64,000 nt of DNA from assembly GCF_019904175.1 (NCBI RefSeq), contig NZ_CP061913.1, positions 7,626,001 through 7,690,000 of the forward strand, read 5' to 3'. Source of the DNA: Dactylosporangium vinaceum. Its GTDB lineage: Bacteria > Actinomycetota > Actinomycetes > Mycobacteriales > Micromonosporaceae. Both the position numbers and the translations under genes were made by a program. Under the pieces are notes generated by a model. It was not told the DNA's origin. It worked only from the letters and a program-made list of their open reading frames with translations, and searched no databases. Below, piece after piece: positions 17,301 through 26,254 of the stretch. Positions within the stretch are counted from its first letter, which is position 1; each line of letters starts with the position of its first letter.

Positions 17301-17644
17301 CGGATGCGGGCCTGCTGCACGATCTGCGGTGCGACATTGATCGCACCGTTCGCAGGACACTCGATTTACAAGTGGATTCTGTATGGTTTTCGCCGGCTTA
17401 CCTCACCTATTTGCGCTGTGCGCGGCCCAGCCACTGGACCGAGTATGTCCGCCTTCGCGAGCGCATCAACACCTTCAGAACCTCACACCTCCGGCGTATT
17501 GCGCCAGAGGATGGGGCGTTCCTGGCCGGGGATGACGGCGCGATTTTCGCCGGCAACTATCTGCGCAGCCGTGGCGTGGACTTCGAGGACGGCGGGGAGA
17601 TTGCGGCGCTGCGGGAGTATGCCGAGCGCGAGCGCAGTTCGTAG
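14351..17644 (+). CDS. NACHT-type STAND NTPase, putative defence or signalling protein
   Basis: 1,097 residues. An N-terminal helical domain (1-280; MSRSHFSFAQALKLIGEHGA, LVDPKNEATKLLSGTVDTLA, MAAHTITVLSAFFDALVEHT) resembles the helical domains fused to actinobacterial NACHT proteins. Then comes the NTPase: Walker A GDPGAGKS (322-329), Walker B VVLLDGFDE (406-414, extra acidic residues as in NACHT), sensor VIVTSR (to 451), and the winged-helix region ending in GVYEFLHATFGEYLVAELI. The remaining 400 residues are alpha-helical and variable, the usual ligand-sensing part. A CxxCxxC-x6-C cluster (Cys386, 389, 392, 399) lies just before Walker B. No nuclease, protease or other known effector domain is visible. 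Bacterial NACHT proteins include anti-phage genes; that role here is inference. Its stop abuts the convergent next gene with no spacer. Confidence 0.85.
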   Translation: MSRSHFSFAQALKLIGEHGASTALDRLLGTALFAGAAVSGPAALVVLSLVDPKNEATKLLSGTVDTLAAKARGTSGRTRQDLLMAAHTITVLSAFFDALVEHTGTDLPDDDKRRLAELHPQLGFVDQALNADVPFPSAEHPLLDNLHTQIRPLYTDLAQQSLEFLSGLEGFHGPAGPAPVVERAAALYLDRMLQLGPEPPFALWLTLTEHGATHHALGALEQLLRQVAAGTAPTAVRASLATHARAVLDERLLRTGGDAVLTPTIRDGFVEPAFRHVRYDADSLVSASSWWGRRPVREGLVDFLAAHLASAVSAELPLLVLGDPGAGKSLLTEVLAARLPAESFAVLRVPLREVNPGDRLHEQITKHLRRTLQTERIELQDVRTECGPCIQCRAADRICWHQARMVVLLDGFDELVQATGITQSGYLEDVKTFQKDSRVLGVPVAVIVTSRTLVAERAEIPNGAPIVRLERFDKPRIKRWTTAWNTARAGADGFVPLSSQALLTNSSVAELVRDPLLLLVLAIYLAELGQPGFGTEALTPAQLYRRLLDTFIERQVDKDETDLSADERARRQRTQRRELQLTAFGMFNRGRQHITHDELDSDLAALIKAPKRGATLAEQLTEAQRVLSEFLFLHNATIRDQRGVYEFLHATFGEYLVAELITTELARLTRLCDVDEDARLDDARLCALLSHEPITQRAPILRFAREQLTESPVKVLEKLIRDARYRPDSAEGRYLPVSYDPVRRRAAYLANLVLLRVHLDDQPVPTSCLADSAESWAATVGLWRAGLPDASWVNVMGALRRMNNIDAIEATKFTDNPSWSADSREADLAGNRYTAAARAIGDRFARPSETWTGDDLDAHEQTGKLLAFPTAAQATGQLLPYDLDFLDEFVAFCNAASSLNTSSRRQIGRILARDARNLPSRLVEQLAAHAIPGSSSAELAAAVAAHPKLLNTVPGLREAVSADPAEFTDVVAALWAAESRAAPADAGLLHDLRCDIDRTVRRTLDLQVDSVWFSPAYLTYLRCARPSHWTEYVRLRERINTFRTSHLRRIAPEDGAFLAGDDGAIFAGNYLRSRGVDFEDGGEIAALREYAERERSS

Positions 17645-18238
17645 TCAGCCCGCGTCGGCGGCGACGCGGGCGGCGTGCTCGATTTTGGCGTGGAAGGCCT
17701 TCAGCTCGTCCTGGGTGTCGAAGGCCATGTTGTCCTTGCCGGGGCGCCAGCCGACCGCGCCGTCGATGGTTTCGCGGATGATGTCGGCCTGGCCGCAGTG
17801 GCGTTCCACGTCGGCGATGACGTGGATCATGATTTGGGCCAGGGTCACGCCCGGGTCGTCGGGGCTCCACCACGGGACTCGGCCGGGTGCGTCCAGGTCC
17901 AGGGCGTCGAACGTGAGGTCGGCGTGGGCCCAGACGCGCTTGTACAGGCCCACGATGTCCTCGCGGGACTCGTCGGGAGTGGTGTACATGTCCAGGTTGA
18001 CCTCGGCGTCGGGGTCGTCGAACCACGGGAGGGGCTCGGGGAATCGGCGGCCGAAGGTCTCGCCGAAGTAGCCGGCCTCGATCGAGGCGCAGTGCTTCAC
18101 CAGGCCGAGCAGGTTGGTGCCGGTGGGGACCAGAGGGCGGCGGATGTCGTACTCGCCCAGGCCGTCCAGTTTCCAGATCAGGTTCTCGCGGGCGACCTGC
18201 AGGTAGCGGCGCAGGTGGGACTTGGCGCTGCCGCTCAT
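17645..18238 (-). CDS. DinB-superfamily DUF664 protein
   Basis: 197 residues from the ATG at 18238. It matches the DinB/DUF664 four-helix bundle: NLIWKLDGLGEYDIRRPLVP, LLGLVKHCASIEAGYFGETF, and the C-terminal IMIHVIADVERHCGQADIIR. Histidines in GLVKHCAS, VIADVERHCGQ and an upstream position form the usual metal triad. Members are metal-binding enzymes, some thiol-dependent S-transferases; the substrate here is unknown. The start overlaps the stop of the upstream SDR gene as ATGA, so they form a two-gene operon. The stop directly abuts the NACHT gene stop on the other strand. Confidence 0.85.
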   Translation of the reverse strand: MSGSAKSHLRRYLQVARENLIWKLDGLGEYDIRRPLVPTGTNLLGLVKHCASIEAGYFGETFGRRFPEPLPWFDDPDAEVNLDMYTTPDESREDIVGLYKRVWAHADLTFDALDLDAPGRVPWWSPDDPGVTLAQIMIHVIADVERHCGQADIIRETIDGAVGWRPGKDNMAFDTQDELKAFHAKIEHAARVAADAG

Positions 18239-19218
18239 GCCCGCCACCGCGCGACCAGGTCGTCCATCAGCTTGTCCATCCGTTCGTCGACGACCTGGCG
18301 GGCCGGGTCGGCGTCGTGCCAGGCGGCGATCTCGGTGGCGCCCTGGTGGAAGGGGATCGTCGCGGTCCAGCCGGGGGCGATGGAGCGGATCTTCGTGTTG
18401 TCGAAGACCATCGAGTGGGCCTTGTCGCCCAGGAGGCCGGCGCCCCAGTCGGGGTCGGCAGCGGCGATGGCGTCCGACGGGACGTGGACGATCTTCGGCG
18501 GCGGGGCGCCCAGGGCGGACGCCAACTGCTCCGCGATCTGGTTCCAGGTCAGCACGTCGTCACCGGTGATGTGGAAGGTGTCGCCGACGGCGCGCGGGTG
18601 GCCCAGGAGCGGGACGAAGGCGCGGGCGAAGTCCTCGTGGTGGGTCAGGGTCCACAGGCTTGTCCCGTCGCCGTGCACGACGATCTCCTTGCCGGCGCGG
18701 AGGCGGGCGGGGACGGTCCAGCCGCCGTCGAAGGGGACCAGGGTGCGGTCGTAGGTGTGCGAGGGGCGCACGATCGTCGCCGGGAAGCCCTTGTCGCGGT
18801 ACACCTGGACCAGCAGGTCCTCGCAGGCGATCTTGTTGCGGCTGTACTGCCAGAACGGGTTGCGCAGCGGTGAGGACTCGAGGATCGGCAGGCGGGCCGG
18901 TGGGGTCTGATACGCGGAGGCGGAGCTGATGAACACGTACTGCCCGGTGCGGCCGCGGAACAGCTCGATGTCGGCGCGCACGTCGTCGGGGGTGAAGGCG
19001 ACCCAGTCGACGACGGCGTCGAACGTCAGCCCGCTGATCGCCGCGCGCACGGACGCCGGGTCGTGGATGTCCGCGCGCAGCAGCGAGACGCCCTCGGGCA
19101 GGGGGCGCTGCCTGGACTCGCCGCGGTTGAGGACGTACAGCTCCAAGCCGTCGTCGACGGCCTGCTGCGAGCACGCCGAGCTGATGATGCCGCTGCCGCC
19201 GATGAACAAGACCTTCAC
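18235..19218 (-). CDS. NAD-dependent epimerase/dehydratase (extended/atypical SDR)
   Basis: 327 residues from GTG at 19218, where the Rossmann fold begins (VKVLFIGGSGIISSACSQQA). Further motifs are LLRADIHDPASVRAAI, FDAVVDWVAFTPDDV, VFISSASAY, the catalytic YSRNK, and IVRPSHTYD. It belongs to the nucleotide-sugar or isoflavone-reductase-like epimerase group; the substrate is unknown. The third glycine of the GxxGxxG motif is Ser (GGSGIIS), which occurs in this subgroup. Upstream in-frame starts exist to 19305 but add a non-homologous tail. It is the first gene of an operon with the DUF664 protein. Confidence 0.85.
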   Translation of the reverse strand: MKVLFIGGSGIISSACSQQAVDDGLELYVLNRGESRQRPLPEGVSLLRADIHDPASVRAAISGLTFDAVVDWVAFTPDDVRADIELFRGRTGQYVFISSASAYQTPPARLPILESSPLRNPFWQYSRNKIACEDLLVQVYRDKGFPATIVRPSHTYDRTLVPFDGGWTVPARLRAGKEIVVHGDGTSLWTLTHHEDFARAFVPLLGHPRAVGDTFHITGDDVLTWNQIAEQLASALGAPPPKIVHVPSDAIAAADPDWGAGLLGDKAHSMVFDNTKIRSIAPGWTATIPFHQGATEIAAWHDADPARQVVDERMDKLMDDLVARWRA

Positions 19219-19319
19219 GGCACCGACCCTAACCGCTTTCGTCCAGCCGCGCTGCGGCGCGGCAGGGGGTTCCCACCCTGCACCCCCATGCCCACCGGCG
19301 GGCACTCAAGCCGGTCGGC

Positions 19320-19778
19320 TCAGCTTTCCACCCAGCCGTGGCTGCGGGCGAACGCCACGAGGTGCTGGCGGGCCTGGGCGATCTGGGCACCGGTCAGCGA
19401 CGGGACGTGCTGGATGAGCAGCTCGGTCACCTCGGCCGTGAACTCGCGGCTGGAGAGCACGTCGCACAGGCCGTCGTCGTCGCCGGTCGGGGCGTGGTCG
19501 GTGGTCACCGGCGTGAACGGGGCCGACGCCGAGGCCACGGTGCGGGTGTGCTCGCGCCGCGGCGGGGGCGGGGTGTCGAGGATGCGCACCGTCGAGACCT
19601 TGAGGCCGCGCTCGCCCTCCTCGACCTCGTATTCGACGCGCATCCCGGGATGGACCAGGTGACGCTGGTCGCCGAAGTCGTTGGCGTGGACGAACACGTC
19701 CTCACCGCCGGCGTTCGGCGCGATGAACCCGTATCCCCGCACCTCGTCGAACCGCAGAATTCTGCCGGTCTCCACCAC
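19320..19778 (-). CDS. Cold-shock-domain protein with C-terminal extension
   Basis: 152 residues from GTG at 19778. The N-terminal cold-shock domain (about 1-65) has RNP1 GYGFIAP and RNP2 EDVFVHAND and would bind single-stranded RNA or DNA. A Pro/Thr-rich linker (about 65-100) leads to a helical C-terminal extension (FTAEVTELLIQHVPSLTGAQ, ARQHLVAFARSHGW). Free-standing cold-shock proteins are about 67 residues, so this is the extended actinobacterial type. The extension resembles no catalytic domain. The ribosome site is weak, so the start may shift by one codon. Its upstream region overlaps the end of the acyl-CoA synthetase-like gene. Confidence 0.85.
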   Translation of the reverse strand: MVETGRILRFDEVRGYGFIAPNAGGEDVFVHANDFGDQRHLVHPGMRVEYEVEEGERGLKVSTVRILDTPPPPRREHTRTVASASAPFTPVTTDHAPTGDDDGLCDVLSSREFTAEVTELLIQHVPSLTGAQIAQARQHLVAFARSHGWVES

Positions 19779-19809
19779 AGACCACCCACCCACACAAGAA
19801 ACGTCAGGA

Positions 19810-21195
19810 CTACAGCATAGGGCCACCCAGCCGTTTCTTCTGCACCTTGCCCATGGCGTTGCGCGGCAGGGCGTCGAGGAAGTGCACGGCGCGGGGGCGC
19901 TTGTGGACGTTGAGGTGGGCGGCGACGAAGTCGATCAGCTCGCGCTCCCCCACGCCGGGGGCCGCGACGACGTAGGCGGTGACGACCTCGCCGAGGTCCT
20001 CGTGGGGCACGCCGACGACCGCGGCCTCGCGGACCGCGGGGTGGGCCAGCAGCGCGTCCTCGACCTCGCCGGCGCCGATGCGGTAGCCGCCGCTCTTGAT
20101 GAGGTCGGTGGAGGCGCGCCCGACGATGCGGTGCCAGCCGTCGGGCGCGATGCGCGCGAGGTCGCCGGTGCGGAACCAGCCGTCCGGGGTGCGGGCGGAG
20201 CCGGCGGGCTGCCCGCGGTACCGCCGAAGCAGCATCGGGCCTTTGACGAGCAGCTCCCCGATCGTCTCGCCGTCGCGCGGGGCCTCGGTGCCGTCCTCGG
20301 CCAGCAGGCGCGTCGCGACGCCCGCGACGGGGGTGCCGACCTGACCCGGGCGGCGCTCACCGTCGAAGCGGCTGGAGATCGTGATGAGGGTTTCGGTCAT
20401 GCCGTATCGCTCGACCGGGCGGTGGCCGGTGAGGGCGTACAGGCGCTCGAAGACGGGTGCGGGCAGCGGGGCGCTGCCGGAGACCAGCAGCCGGGCCGGG
20501 CGCAGGGCGCGGGCGGCGGCGGGCTCGGCGCAGACGCGCGACCAGACGGTGGGAACGCCGAAGTAGAGGGTGCCGCGGGCGGCGGCGTACGCGGCCGGCG
20601 TCGGGCGGCCGGTGTGGACGAGCGGCGAGCCGACCCGCAGGGCACCCAGGACGCCGAGAATGAGGCCGTGGACGTGGAACAGCGGCAGGCCGTGCACGAG
20701 GCGGTCCTCGGGCGTCCAGGCCCAGGCGTCGGCGAGCGCGTCCAGGCCGGCCTCGACGGCGCCGTGGGTGAGCTCGACGCCCTTGGGCGATCCGGTGGTA
20801 CCGCTCGTGTACATCACCAGCGCCACGTCGTCGGGGGCGGGGGCCGGGCCCGCGAACTGCGCCGTGCGGTCCGGGTCGACGGGCGTGGCACCGGGCAACC
20901 GGTTGCTCAACGTGACGGCGGCCCCGGAGTCGCGCAGGATGTGCTCGCGCTCGGCCGGGCCGGCGTCGGCCGGCACCGGCACGACGGCGGACCCGGCCAG
21001 CAGCGCCCCGGTCACGGCGACCACGGTCTCCAGCGACGGGGTGGCGTCGACGGCGACGGTGGCCGCGCCGTGGACGTCGGCGGCTACCGCGTTGGCGGCG
21101 TTGCGTAACCGTTGCGCGGACAGACCGCGACCGTTCACACTGACGGCGGGTCGATGGCCGGTACCGTAGGCGTGCAGACCATTGAGCAGGCGCAT
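19810..21195 (-). CDS. Acyl-CoA synthetase, malonyl-CoA synthetase (MatB)-like
   Basis: 461 residues of the ANL superfamily. Core motifs are intact: P-loop VMYTSGTTGSPKGVELTH, PLFHVHGLILGVLGAL, YGMTETLI, the hinge GWFRTGDLARIAPDGWHRIV, and the C-terminal catalytic Lys in PRNAMGKVQKKRL. The short N-terminus and HGLILGVLGAL with GRPTPA resemble MatB-type enzymes that activate malonate or methylmalonate with ATP and CoA. Such enzymes can supply polyketide extender units or salvage malonate. Substrate choice is by resemblance and only moderately certain. No biosynthetic genes adjoin it. It is divergent from the sugar transporter operon. Confidence 0.85.
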   Translation of the reverse strand: MRLLNGLHAYGTGHRPAVSVNGRGLSAQRLRNAANAVAADVHGAATVAVDATPSLETVVAVTGALLAGSAVVPVPADAGPAEREHILRDSGAAVTLSNRLPGATPVDPDRTAQFAGPAPAPDDVALVMYTSGTTGSPKGVELTHGAVEAGLDALADAWAWTPEDRLVHGLPLFHVHGLILGVLGALRVGSPLVHTGRPTPAAYAAARGTLYFGVPTVWSRVCAEPAAARALRPARLLVSGSAPLPAPVFERLYALTGHRPVERYGMTETLITISSRFDGERRPGQVGTPVAGVATRLLAEDGTEAPRDGETIGELLVKGPMLLRRYRGQPAGSARTPDGWFRTGDLARIAPDGWHRIVGRASTDLIKSGGYRIGAGEVEDALLAHPAVREAAVVGVPHEDLGEVVTAYVVAAPGVGERELIDFVAAHLNVHKRPRAVHFLDALPRNAMGKVQKKRLGGPML

Positions 21196-21257
21196 GGGCC
21201 CATCGTCACACGAGGTCAGTGTGGGGAAACGGCCGGATCACGATCCGATCGCCCGTC

Positions 21258-21286
21258 TTGACACCCCTCTTTGTGAGCGTTAACAC
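21258..21286 (+). promoter_or_regulatory. Candidate promoter with overlapping LacI/CRE-like operator for the sugar transporter
   Basis: A consensus -35 TTGACA (21258-21263) is followed after 17 bp by TAACAC (21281-21286), a weak -10. The imperfect palindrome TGTGAGCGTTAACA (21272-21285, 5 of 7 pairs) overlaps the -10. It would let a LacI- or ROK-type repressor block the promoter. The regulator is not beside it. Confidence 0.5.
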
Positions 21287-21391
21287 TGTGCCAGCAACGC
21301 CCCAGCAACAATTTCGAAACCGTGTCGGTGGCAGCGTTCACACCCTTACGCCCAGCCAGCCGACCGCTGCACGCTGCCCTGAGGGGGAGAA

Positions 21392-22522
21392 GTGAAGTTC
21401 GCACGTATCGCCGCTTCAGCGATCGGCCTGGCCGTCGCCTTCAGCGTCGCCGCCTGTGGCTCGTCGGAGAAGACGGCCGACAAGGACACCAACGCCCCCG
21501 GCAACAACGCCGGCGCCCTGGTCGGCGTCACGATGCCGACCAAGTCGTCCGAGCGGTGGATCGCCGACGGCAACAATGTCAAGGCGGCGCTGGAGAAACT
21601 CGGCTACAAGGTCGACCTGCAGTACGCCGAGAATGACATCCCGACACAGGTCAACCAGATCGAGAACCAGATCACCAAGGGCGCGAAGCTGCTCATCATC
21701 GCGTCGATCGACGGCACGGCCATCACCACCCAGCTGCAGGAGGCGGCCGACAAGAAGATTCCGGTCATCGCCTACGACCGGCTGATCCGCAACTCGCCGA
21801 ACGTCGACTACTACGCCACCTTCGACAACTACAAGGTCGGCGTACAGCAGGCCACCTCGCTGCTGGTGGGCCTGGGCCTGAAGAAGGAGGACGGCTCGGA
21901 CGGCACCGCCACGGGCCCGTTCAACATCGAGCTGTTCGCCGGTTCGCCCGACGACAACAACGCGACGTTCTTCTTCAACGGCGCCATGGACACCCTCAAG
22001 CCCTACATCGACAAGGGCACACTCGTCGTCAAGAGCGGCGAGAAGGACTTCAAGACTGTCGCGATCCTGCGCTGGGACCCGGCGACGGCCCAGAAGCGCA
22101 TGGAGGACCTGATCACGAAGGCGTACGGCGGCGGTGCGAAGGTGCAGGGCATCCTCTCGCCGTACGACGGCCTCTCGATCGGCATCCTGTCGGCGCTCAA
22201 GAGCGCCGGCTACGGCACCGCCGGCCAGGCGTACCCGATCGTCACCGGCCAGGACGCCGAGGTCGCCTCGGTCAAGTCGATCATCAAGGGCGAGCAGTAC
22301 GCGACGATCTACAAGGACACCCGCAAGCTGGCCGACGTCACCGTCAAGATGGGTGACGCCGTACTCAAGGGCGGCAAGCCCGAGGTGAACAACACCAAGG
22401 ACTACGACAACGGCAAGAAGGTCGTTCCCTCGTACCTCCTCGAGCCGGTCGTGGTGTACAAGTCCAACTACAAGTCGATCCTGATCGACGGTGGCTACTA
22501 CACCGAGGACAAGCTCAAGTAG
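21392..22522 (+). CDS. chvE: Multiple-sugar-binding lipoprotein, ChvE type
   Basis: 376 residues. The lipoprotein signal ends at FSVAACGSSE. The mature protein matches ChvE/xylose-binding proteins: GVTMPTKSSERWIADGNNVK, QYAENDIPTQVNQIENQITK, VIAYDRLIRNSPNVDYYATF, ELFAGSPDDNNATFFFNGAM, ILSPYDGLSIGILSALK, and VTGQDAEVASVKSI. ChvE-type proteins bind aldoses such as galactose, glucose, xylose or arabinose. The ATPase and permease genes follow in order, so this is a complete importer. GTG start at 21392 has GGGGAGA upstream. A perfect hairpin after the stop codon probably raises its expression over the membrane parts. Confidence 0.92.
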   Translation: MKFARIAASAIGLAVAFSVAACGSSEKTADKDTNAPGNNAGALVGVTMPTKSSERWIADGNNVKAALEKLGYKVDLQYAENDIPTQVNQIENQITKGAKLLIIASIDGTAITTQLQEAADKKIPVIAYDRLIRNSPNVDYYATFDNYKVGVQQATSLLVGLGLKKEDGSDGTATGPFNIELFAGSPDDNNATFFFNGAMDTLKPYIDKGTLVVKSGEKDFKTVAILRWDPATAQKRMEDLITKAYGGGAKVQGILSPYDGLSIGILSALKSAGYGTAGQAYPIVTGQDAEVASVKSIIKGEQYATIYKDTRKLADVTVKMGDAVLKGGKPEVNNTKDYDNGKKVVPSYLLEPVVVYKSNYKSILIDGGYYTEDKLK

Positions 22523-22532
22523 CAAGGTCTGC

Positions 22533-22558
22533 GGGGCCCGGGTGCACACCCGGGCCCC
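22533..22558 (+). terminator. Intra-operon hairpin (attenuator or mRNA 3'-end stabiliser)
   Basis: A perfect 12-bp stem (22533-22544 with 22547-22558) and a very short loop lie between the binding-protein stop and the ATPase gene. Such hairpins between the binding protein and the ATPase commonly give partial termination or protect the upstream mRNA. Confidence 0.7.
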
Positions 22559-22575
22559 CTTGAGGGAGAACGAGC

Positions 22576-24111
<1,536 letters not shown>

Positions 24112-24118
24112 CCCGTCA

Positions 24119-25342
24119 ATGACCACAGTGGTCGAACCCGCGGTCGAGCCGACCGTCACGCCACCGACGCGGTTCTCGGTGAACCTGCGCCAGAGCGGCA
24201 TCTACATCGCCTTCGCCGCGATCGTCGTGTTCTTCACGATCCTGACCAACGGCGCGCTGCTCGAGCCGCAGAACCTGTCCAACATGGTCATCCAGAACTC
24301 CTATGTGCTGATCCTGGCCATCGGGATGATTCTGGTCATCATCGCCGGGCACATCGACCTGTCCGTCGGCTCGGTCGTCGCCGTCACGGGCGCGCTGTCC
24401 GCGGTGCTGATGGTGAAGGCCGACATCCCGTGGCCCCTGGCCATCCTGATCACACTGATCGCGGGCGGGCTGATCGGGGCGTGGCAGGGCTTCTGGATCG
24501 CGCACTTCGGCATCCCGGCCTTCATCGTCACCCTGGCCGGCATGCTCATCTTCCGCGCGCTCACGATGATCACGCTGAGCAACCAGGGCATCGGCCCGTT
24601 CGCCGAGGACGTGCGCACGCTGTCCAACGGCTTCATCCCGGGCTTCCTCAACAACGTCGGCCTCGGCCCGCTCGGCGGCGCCGACCTGTTCACGCTGCTC
24701 GTCGGCGTCGCCACGGTCATCGGCATCGTGCTGGTGCAGTGGCGGGCCCGCCGCGGCCGGATCCGCTACGGCCAGGCCGTCGACTCGATGCCGGTCTTCT
24801 GGGCCAAGCTCGCCGGCTCGTCGCTGGTGCTCATGTTCGTCATCGTGCAGCTGGCCCGGTTCAAGAACCTGCCGTGGGTCCTTGTCCTGCTCGCCGTGCT
24901 CGTGCTGACGTACACGCTCGTCTCCCAGCGCACCGTCTTCGGCCGCCACATCTACGCCGTCGGCGGCAACCTGCAGGCCGCGAACCTCTCCGGCGTGAAG
25001 GTCAAGTCGGTGACGTTCTGGATCTTCGTCAACATGGGCGTCCTGTCGGCGATCGCCGGCATCATCTTCGCCGGCCGCCTCAACCTGGCCGGCCCGACCG
25101 CCGGCAACGCCTTCGAGCTCGACGCGATCGCGGCCGCGTTCATCGGCGGCGCCGCGGTCCAGGGCGGTGTCGGCAAGGTCGTCGGCGCCATCACCGGCGG
25201 CCTCATCATGGCCGTCATCAGCAACGGCATGTCCCTCAACAGCGAGCCCACCGAGCGGGTGATGCTCGTAAAGGGCATCGTCCTGCTGGCCGCCGTCGCC
25301 TTCGACGTGTGGGCCAAGCGCCGCGCGGGCCGTTCGCGCTGA
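24119..25342 (+). CDS. Sugar ABC transporter permease, GguB/MmsB type
   Basis: 407 residues with about ten hydrophobic spans, longer than RbsC-type permeases as expected for GguB/XylH. Landmarks are IYIAFAAIVVFFTILTNGAL, LAIGMILVIIAGHIDLSVGS (the family hallmark), FVTLAGMLIFRALT-like FIVTLAGMLIFRALTM, IYAVGGNLQAANLSGVKV and AAAFIGGAAVQGGVG. It forms the membrane channel of the CUT2 importer with the preceding ATPase. The strong terminator at 25373-25411 closes the three-gene operon. Confidence 0.95.
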   Translation: MTTVVEPAVEPTVTPPTRFSVNLRQSGIYIAFAAIVVFFTILTNGALLEPQNLSNMVIQNSYVLILAIGMILVIIAGHIDLSVGSVVAVTGALSAVLMVKADIPWPLAILITLIAGGLIGAWQGFWIAHFGIPAFIVTLAGMLIFRALTMITLSNQGIGPFAEDVRTLSNGFIPGFLNNVGLGPLGGADLFTLLVGVATVIGIVLVQWRARRGRIRYGQAVDSMPVFWAKLAGSSLVLMFVIVQLARFKNLPWVLVLLAVLVLTYTLVSQRTVFGRHIYAVGGNLQAANLSGVKVKSVTFWIFVNMGVLSAIAGIIFAGRLNLAGPTAGNAFELDAIAAAFIGGAAVQGGVGKVVGAITGGLIMAVISNGMSLNSEPTERVMLVKGIVLLAAVAFDVWAKRRAGRSR

Positions 25343-25372
25343 AGCTTCCTTCGGTATCTGGTGAGAAATGAG

Positions 25373-25411
25373 AAGGGTGGACCGCCTTCGGGGCGTCGGC
25401 GGTCCACCCTT
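25373..25411. terminator. Rho-independent terminator after the sugar transporter operon
   Basis: A perfect 14-bp stem (25373-25386 with 25398-25411) with an 11-nt loop is flanked by A and T runs on the two sides. It can terminate the permease transcript and, on the other strand, the hydrolase gene ending at 25426. Confidence 0.9.
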
Positions 25412-25425
25412 TTCCACTGCGCTCG

Positions 25426-26169
25426 TCAGCTCGCCTCGATGAACGTCCACAGTGCACCGAGCAGCGCCTCCGGGCTCTCCAGCTGCGGCAGGTGGCCGGT
25501 GCGCTCCAGCACCACGAAGTCCGCCTTGGGCAGGGCCGCCGCGAACGCCCGTCCATAGCCGGGATCGGCGATGCCGTCGCTGTCTCCCCACACCACAAGC
25601 GCCGGTTTGTGTACCGCCACGAGCCGCCCCCGCAGCGTGGGGTCCACCATCGACGGCCGCCCCGCGTAGACCTCGAGGGTCGCGCGGTTGCCCGCCATCA
25701 CCGCCCGGGCCGCCTCGGGCATGGCGCCCGGGTCGATGACGCGCCCGGTGGGGTCGTAGTAGCTGGCCGCGGCGATCTGCGGGAACGACAGGTTGAAGAA
25801 GTCGGCGACCGGATGCCCCTCGACCTCGATCCCGACCCCGTCCACGATCACCAGCGCGCCGATCCGCGGTGAGTCGAGGATCGCCAGCTCGGCCGCGATC
25901 CAGCCGCCGATCGAGTTGCCGACGACCACGACGTCGTGCAGGTCGAGCTCGTCGAGGAACGCGTGGTAGGCCGCGGCCAGGTCCTTGACGCCGGCGATAC
26001 CGGCGGGCCGCTCGGTGCCGTCGAACCCGGGGTGCGTCGGCGTGATGACCCGGACGGGGTGCTCGGCCGCGAACCGGTCCGCGAACCCGGTCACCGACGC
26101 CGGGCCGGCGCCGCCGTGCAGCAGCAGGACGGGGCGGCCGGTGCCACGCTCGGTGTATTGGATGCTCAT
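25426..26169 (-). CDS. Alpha/beta hydrolase
   Basis: 247 residues. The fold starts with an oxyanion-hole strand (VLLLHGGAGPASV), then the nucleophile elbow VVVGNSIGGW (Ser86), a VVWGDSDGIADP acid region and the catalytic His in ERTGHLPQLE near the C-terminus. A complete Ser-Asp-His triad is present. It is cytoplasmic with no signal. Members include esterases, C-C hydrolases and haloperoxidase-like enzymes; the substrate is not deducible. It sits alone between the sugar-transport terminator and the MFS gene, with an AT-rich 85-bp upstream gap that can hold a promoter. Confidence 0.88.
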   Translation of the reverse strand: MSIQYTERGTGRPVLLLHGGAGPASVTGFADRFAAEHPVRVITPTHPGFDGTERPAGIAGVKDLAAAYHAFLDELDLHDVVVVGNSIGGWIAAELAILDSPRIGALVIVDGVGIEVEGHPVADFFNLSFPQIAAASYYDPTGRVIDPGAMPEAARAVMAGNRATLEVYAGRPSMVDPTLRGRLVAVHKPALVVWGDSDGIADPGYGRAFAAALPKADFVVLERTGHLPQLESPEALLGALWTFIEAS

Positions 26170-26254
26170 GGCTGTGCTCCTTCGGTGAGGGTTGCTCGAT
26201 ACATCGGATATTTCCTATTTTTAAGGTCTCGCGATGACGTGGTCGTTCTCGTGA

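Noticed and set aside
18660..18929. Arg/Gly-rich plus-strand frame
   Set aside because: Antisense shadow of the SDR gene.
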